Source of the DNA: Rhizobium sp. C4
GTDB taxonomy: Bacteria; Pseudomonadota; Alphaproteobacteria; Rhizobiales; Rhizobiaceae
Length of the DNA stretch: 64,000 nt
Assembly (NCBI RefSeq): GCF_021026315.1
Contig: NZ_JAJNCX010000011.1
Coordinates: 135,257-199,256 of the forward strand
Direction of reading: 5' to 3'
Part shown: piece after piece, positions 60,147-64,000 of the stretch
How the letters are laid out: every line of letters begins with the position of its first letter
Position numbering within the stretch: position 1 is the stretch's first letter
Position numbers and translations under genes: made by a program
Notes under the pieces: generated by a model
The model's database searches: none
Told to the model about the DNA's origin: nothing
The model's input: the letters and a program-made list of their open reading frames with translations, nothing else

Positions 60147-60850
60147 TGGCTTTCCTCGCGGGAACTGAAATGACGGGTGGATACGGTGCAATCGATATCT
60201 TGCGATCCTGCTCGATCAGCGCCGAAAAAGGTCAGGTCACTGTGATCGTCGGCCCGAATGGTGCGGGAAAATCAACTGCCATGAAAGCGTTGTTCGGAAT
60301 GCTGCCGGTTCGGTCTGGTTCGGTTCAGCTCGATGGCGAAGACATCACGGCGCTAACTCCCCAACGTCGCGTTGAGAAAGGAATGAGCTTCGTTCCCCAG
60401 GTCCTGAACGTCTTTCCGTCGATGACTGTGCTCGAAAACCTGGAGATGGGAGGGTACCTCCGTAAGGACGATATTCGGGGAACCATCGAGGAGGTGCTGG
60501 AGCTGTTCCCTGCCCTCCAACCAAAGCGACGCCAACTCGCCGGGGAGTTGTCAGGAGGACAACGTCAGCAGGTCGCGGTTGGCCGCGCCATGATGACCCG
60601 ACCAAAAGTTCTGATGCTTGACGAGCCTACAGCAGGCGTATCTCCCATCGTCATGGATGAACTTTTCGATCGGATCATCGAGGTTGCCCGCACCGGCATC
60701 GCGGTCCTTATGGTCGAACAAAATGCGAAACCTGCTCTTGAGATCGCCGACGTCGGCTATGTCCTCGTCCAGGGGGAGAACAAATTCACAGATACCGGTT
60801 CAGCGCTTCTCGCCAACGATGAAGTGCGTATGACATTCTTGGGAGGCTGA
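60146..60850 (+). CDS. livF: LIV-type ABC transporter ATPase (LivF-like), cassette C
   Basis: The 234-residue ATPase has GPNGAGKSTAMKALFGM, LSGGQRQQVAVGRAMM and VLMLDEPTAGVSP. The ATG overlaps the LivG stop as TGATG. It precedes the permease gene by three bases. Confidence 0.92.
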   Translation: MAFLAGTEMTGGYGAIDILRSCSISAEKGQVTVIVGPNGAGKSTAMKALFGMLPVRSGSVQLDGEDITALTPQRRVEKGMSFVPQVLNVFPSMTVLENLEMGGYLRKDDIRGTIEEVLELFPALQPKRRQLAGELSGGQRQQVAVGRAMMTRPKVLMLDEPTAGVSPIVMDELFDRIIEVARTGIAVLMVEQNAKPALEIADVGYVLVQGENKFTDTGSALLANDEVRMTFLGG

Positions 60851-60853
60851 GAC

Positions 60854-61867
60854 GTGCAGGATTACGCAAATGCCTTCGTCCTATTGCTCAACTATGTGGT
60901 CGTCCCGGCAACCACGTATGGCTGCCAGCTTGCACTGGGAGCCCTTGGGGTCAGTCTGATCTTTAGTGTGCTGAGATTTTCTAACTTCGCGCATGGCGAA
61001 TTGATGTCCTTCGGCACCATGATCACCCTTTTGGTCACGTGGTGGCTCCAGGCACATGGGCTCACGATACAGCCGCTGGCGACCGCGCTTCTCGCGCTAC
61101 CTGCGGGCGTTTTAGTGACGGTATTGCTGTCTTTGGCGACTGACCGTTTCGTCTATCGCTACTATCGTATCAAACGCTCGGATCCCATCGTTCTTCTAAT
61201 CGTTTCGATCGGCGTCATGCTGGTTATGAGCGGGCTCGTCCGTTTCATCATCGGGACCGATGATCGCACCCTTGATGATGGCGTGCGGTTTGTCATCTCG
61301 GCAAAGCAATTTCGGGACCTGACAGGATTGCAGGAAGGGCTTGCAATCAGAGCAACGCAGATCATCACAATCGCTCTCGCAGCCGTCAGTGTCGGCCTTC
61401 TGTTCTGGTTTCTACGCCACACAAAAACGGGCAAAGCGATGCGTGCGTTTGCTGACAACGAAGATCTTGCTGGCTTGTCGGGCATCAGCGCTCAACGCGT
61501 CGTGACAATCACGTGGGTGGTTGCTGCTACGCTGGCGACCTTGGCTGGCGTTCTTTATGGGCTCGACAAGAGTTTCCGGCCATTCGTCTACCAGCAGCTT
61601 GTTCTGCCGATCTTTGCCGCCGCAATTGTTGGCGGTTTCGGAAATCCGGTCGGCGCTATAGTCGGTGGGTTTATTGTAGCATTTTCCGAGGTCGCCTTGA
61701 CCTATTCGTTCAAGCGCTTCTTCAGCTATGTACTCCCCGCGGACTGGCTACCGGATGGTCTCTATCAACTGATTTCCACGGACTACAAATATGCCGTCTC
61801 GTTCGTCATCCTCGTTGTGGTTCTGATCGTCCGACCCTCTGGCTTTCTCAACACGAGGTCTTCATGA
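60854..61867 (+). CDS. livH: LIV-type ABC transporter permease (LivH-like), cassette C
   Basis: The 337-residue permease starts with GTG at 60854, with GGGAGG nine bases upstream. QLALGALGVSLIFSVLRFSN, FAHGELMSFGTMITLLV and AAAIVGGFGNPVGAIVGGFI are standard LivH blocks. The final residues overlap the LivM start (ATGA). Confidence 0.9.
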   Translation: MQDYANAFVLLLNYVVVPATTYGCQLALGALGVSLIFSVLRFSNFAHGELMSFGTMITLLVTWWLQAHGLTIQPLATALLALPAGVLVTVLLSLATDRFVYRYYRIKRSDPIVLLIVSIGVMLVMSGLVRFIIGTDDRTLDDGVRFVISAKQFRDLTGLQEGLAIRATQIITIALAAVSVGLLFWFLRHTKTGKAMRAFADNEDLAGLSGISAQRVVTITWVVAATLATLAGVLYGLDKSFRPFVYQQLVLPIFAAAIVGGFGNPVGAIVGGFIVAFSEVALTYSFKRFFSYVLPADWLPDGLYQLISTDYKYAVSFVILVVVLIVRPSGFLNTRSS

Positions 61868-63174
61868 GCATCTCCGGCAAGAACTTCATGCTTTTTGCGG
61901 CCGTGGCAGCAGTTCTCTGCGTCATCGCTGCCGTCCAAAGCGTCGCCGTTGCGGTGACAATCGTTAATCTTTGCCTCGTCTCCGCCGTTATGTCCCTTGG
62001 TCTCAACATACAATGGGGCTATGCGGGACTCCCCAATCTCGGCGTGATGGGGTTCGCCGCTCTCGGCGGGCTGGCGGTGGTCCTGGTTTCCGCGCCCGGC
62101 GTGCCGGCGGCAATCGCCGCTGGCGGACCCGGGCTTATTGCCTCCTTTGTCGTTGTCGTTGTCACGGTAGCAGCCGTCGTCGGAATTCGGAGACTAACCT
62201 CCCTTTCAAGAGCGACAAGGGTCGCAGCAGTCATTGCTGTTCTCGCGCTCGGGTATCTCATTTTGGGGCGATACTTCGGTCCTGCCAAGAACCTAATCGA
62301 AGCGATTGATCCATCGGCAACAGGCTACCTTGGCGGTCTTGGGTTACCTGTTCTTCTCTCATGGCCGGTCGGTGCACTTTTTGCAGCCGCGGCGGCGTGG
62401 CTAGTGGGCAAGATCGCACTCGGACTTCGCGGGGACTATCTGGCGATCGCCAGCCTCGGAATCTCGGAGATCATCATCGCCGTTCTCAAGAACGAGGATT
62501 GGCTAAGCCGCGGCGTCAAGAATGTCGTCGGCCTGCCGCGACCGCTTCCCGACGAACTCGGCCTTGCAGGCACCCCTTGGCTCCAATCGCTCGCGATCCA
62601 GTTTGGGATATCGCCACCCGATGCTGCTGCCCTTGTCGTTAAGCTGGGCTATTCCGCACTCTTCATGCTCGTGCTCGCCTTTCTGCTTTTGCTATCGGAA
62701 AAGGCGCTCCATTCTCCCTGGGGTCGCATGATTTATGCGGTTCGCGACAACGAAATTGCCGCAAGCGCGATGGGGAAAGATGTCAAGAACCTGCATCTGA
62801 TCGTCTTCGTGATCGGCGCGGCAGTTATAGGTCTCGCCGGAGCTATGCTGGTAACTCTGGACGGCCAGTTCACACCTGGAACCTACCAGCCTTTGCGTTT
62901 CACCTTCCTAATCTGGGTGATGGTGATCGTCGGCGGTTCAGGCAACAACTGGGGAGCGGTCCTCGGAGCGTTGATCATATGGACATGCTGGATTGAAGCC
63001 GACCCAATTGGAACATGGCTCATTCAACACTCTATCGGATGGCTCCCCTCAGGCAACGCAATGCGCGAACAACTTACGGCCAATGCTTCGCAGATGCGCC
63101 TCATCGTCATGGGTGTAATTCTACTGGTGACGTTGCGCTTCAAGCCTGGAGGGCTAATCCCAGAACGCCATTGA
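61864..63174 (+). CDS. livM: LIV-type ABC transporter permease (LivM-like), cassette C
   Basis: The 436-residue permease is longer than usual (300-350). LNIQWGYAGLPNLGVMGFAA and GLRGDYLAIASLGISEIIIA are family blocks, and VGGSGNNWGAVLGALIIW is the coupling loop. The extra length lies between the first and second family blocks (about residues 80-150) and adds at least two hydrophobic helices. The end abuts a minus-strand pseudogene. Confidence 0.88.
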   Translation: MSISGKNFMLFAAVAAVLCVIAAVQSVAVAVTIVNLCLVSAVMSLGLNIQWGYAGLPNLGVMGFAALGGLAVVLVSAPGVPAAIAAGGPGLIASFVVVVVTVAAVVGIRRLTSLSRATRVAAVIAVLALGYLILGRYFGPAKNLIEAIDPSATGYLGGLGLPVLLSWPVGALFAAAAAWLVGKIALGLRGDYLAIASLGISEIIIAVLKNEDWLSRGVKNVVGLPRPLPDELGLAGTPWLQSLAIQFGISPPDAAALVVKLGYSALFMLVLAFLLLLSEKALHSPWGRMIYAVRDNEIAASAMGKDVKNLHLIVFVIGAAVIGLAGAMLVTLDGQFTPGTYQPLRFTFLIWVMVIVGGSGNNWGAVLGALIIWTCWIEADPIGTWLIQHSIGWLPSGNAMREQLTANASQMRLIVMGVILLVTLRFKPGGLIPERH

Positions 63175-63177
63175 TCG

Positions 63178-63477
63178 TTAAATCTCGGCCGCCCCCGAAG
63201 CGAAAGCGAGACGTGTAGGCGTGCGGATATCGCGGGTGGCGTCGTGGAGGACGAGATCTTGGAGATGGACGAGCTCGTCGTCGATCCACACCGAGGCGCA
63301 GGCGTCGCCGAAATTTTCCCGCTCGAGGAAGCCGTTTCCAACCAACGAATGAGCGCTCCGCTCGTCCACACACGTGAGCGCAATGTCGGCGTCAAACGTC
63401 GGCCGCATCATTACCTGGGGCAGATTTGGCGGCGAGGATTTGTGCATAAGGGAGTTTATCTGAATGCGAATGGGCAT
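63178..63477 (-). pseudogene. Fragment of an RHE_PE00001/DUF1612-family protein
   Basis: The 99-residue frame contains FGDACASVWIDDELVHLQDL, then VLHDATRDIRTPTR, which I recognise as the N-terminal core of the RHE_PE00001 (DUF1612) family common on rhizobial plasmids. The rest of the protein (several hundred residues) is missing and the frame ends in a stop three bases from livM. It is therefore a degraded copy, not a functional gene. Confidence 0.7.
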
Positions 63478-63660
63478 GGTTGCGCTGCCTTGTTACGCTC
63501 TTGAAGGGACTTGAACCGCCGACGCGTCGTTTGCCGATACGGCTGCGCCAAATTCAACGTCGAGACCGCTACTTGCTCTCGGAAATGGTTGCTAGGGCCG
63601 GTAGCCGAACGGCGGGTTTGGTGTCAAAACGTTGCTGAAGCGGATATTGATACGCGTCAC

Positions 63661-63877
63661 TCAGGGATTGGTTTTTGCCTGAGAGGCAATCAGATGATCG
63701 ATCAGGGCACGCAGGCGTAACGACTTCCCACCTGAAGACGGCCAGACGAGAAAGAATTCTCCCGTGTCGTGAATATCGTCCTCCAATATCCGGACAAGTC
63801 TGCCGGTCTCAAGGTCGTCCCTCAAAATGAAGTCGGGGAGCCAGGCGATGCCCAAACCGGCGAGCGCTGCGCTGCGT
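63661..63877 (-). pseudogene. LysR-family regulator cut by an IS66-type element (C-terminal end)
   Basis: The minus-strand frame has TRSAALAGLGIAWLPDFILR and ends with GKSLRLRALIDHLIASQ, typical of the C-terminal part of the LysR effector-binding domain. The upstream part is missing where the IS66 terminal repeat begins at 63878. The rest of the gene may lie beyond the element outside the window. Confidence 0.75.
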
Positions 63878-64000
63878 GTAAGCATCCGGCGAAGGCCGCG
63901 GTTCAGGCCGCCTGAGCACTCAACGTGTGGGGTGTCCAGTTCCAGGGAAGGAGTTGCTCTAGCCTGCCGATCGGCGTGTCGGCAATGTTGGCGAGAACGT
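63878..64000 (-). mobile_element. IS66-family element, left end (partial)
   Basis: The element begins GTAAGCATCCGGCGAAGGCC, matching the usual terminal inverted repeat of IS66 elements (GTAAGCG-type). Transposase coding sequence follows on the minus strand. It inserted into a LysR gene and extends beyond position 64000. The eight bases before it (63870-63877, CGCTGCGT) would be the target duplicate if the other end is found. Confidence 0.8.
63903..64000 (-). CDS. IS66-family transposase, C-terminal end (partial)
   Basis: The minus-strand frame encodes VLANIADTPIGRLEQLLPWN, then WTPHTL and SAQAA before the stop at 63905-63903. This is the well-known end of IS66 TnpC transposases of rhizobia. 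The start lies outside the window. Confidence 0.85.
   Translation of the reverse strand, partial: VLANIADTPIGRLEQLLPWNWTPHTLSAQAA

Noticed and set aside
1..64000. CRISPR arrays, tRNA or rRNA genes
   Set aside because: No regular repeat-spacer pattern and no cloverleaf or rRNA-like stretch was recognised on reading both strands; a dedicated search was not possible.

Overview
The window looks like accessory DNA (a plasmid or catabolic island) of an alphaproteobacterium, most likely order Rhizobiales. The reasons are a fragment of the RHE_PE00001 (DUF1612) family, an IS66 end with the proline/tryptophan-rich tail common in rhizobia, an IS5-family (IS427-type) element, a GC-rich composition by eye, and a dense set of LIV-type ABC transporters. 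No rRNA, tRNA, CRISPR array or housekeeping gene was seen.

Layout. (1) 1-2100: end of an operon of small secreted or periplasmic proteins (lysozyme-like, degenerate nuclease-like, winged-helix), possibly conjugation-related, followed by a decayed stretch with a fragment of an acetoacetyl-CoA synthetase gene. (2) 3.0-28.8 kb: catabolic cassette A. It has a P450 with its ferredoxin and ferredoxin reductase, a two-component flavin monooxygenase (HsaA-like oxygenase plus flavin reductase), an FAD hydroxylase, a vicinal-oxygen-chelate dioxygenase, an FAH-family hydrolase, SDRs, an acyl-CoA ligase, a thiolase, an HSL-type esterase, an MBL-fold hydrolase and a full LIV transporter. A GntR/FCD regulator at 5.3 kb and about twelve copies of a CTAGAA-centred operator, most lying between -35 and -10, tie it together. 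An IS427-type element sits just downstream of the regulator. (3) 28.8-32.0 kb: a small sulfonate/luciferase-type monooxygenase cassette with its own TetR and palindromic operator. (4) 32.6-47.0 kb: cassette B, one 13-kb minus-strand operon (amidohydrolase, two metal-free deacetylase-fold enzymes, LeuC/LeuD-like hydratase, LIV transporter, ICL/PEP-mutase-family lyase, FAD oxidoreductase, two Asp/Glu-racemase-fold proteins) with a HutC-type GntR. It reads as a pathway for a cyclic imide or ureide leading to a branched dicarboxylate that is then split. (5) 47.75-63.2 kb: cassette C. An acetoacetyl-CoA-synthetase-like ligase, a beta-phenylalanine-type aminotransferase, a second class III aminotransferase, a TyrA-like dehydrogenase, a TetR, an M20 amidohydrolase, an MHS-family MFS transporter and a third LIV transporter share a GTACAA-N5-TTGTAC type operator. 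The best reading is catabolism of an (N-acyl) beta-amino acid. (6) 63.2-64.0 kb: debris, namely a DUF1612 fragment and a LysR gene cut by an IS66-family element that runs out of the window.

The recurring design is modular: each cassette carries its own importer, enzymes, regulator and operator. Substrates are inferred from enzyme families only; none is proven by the sequence.
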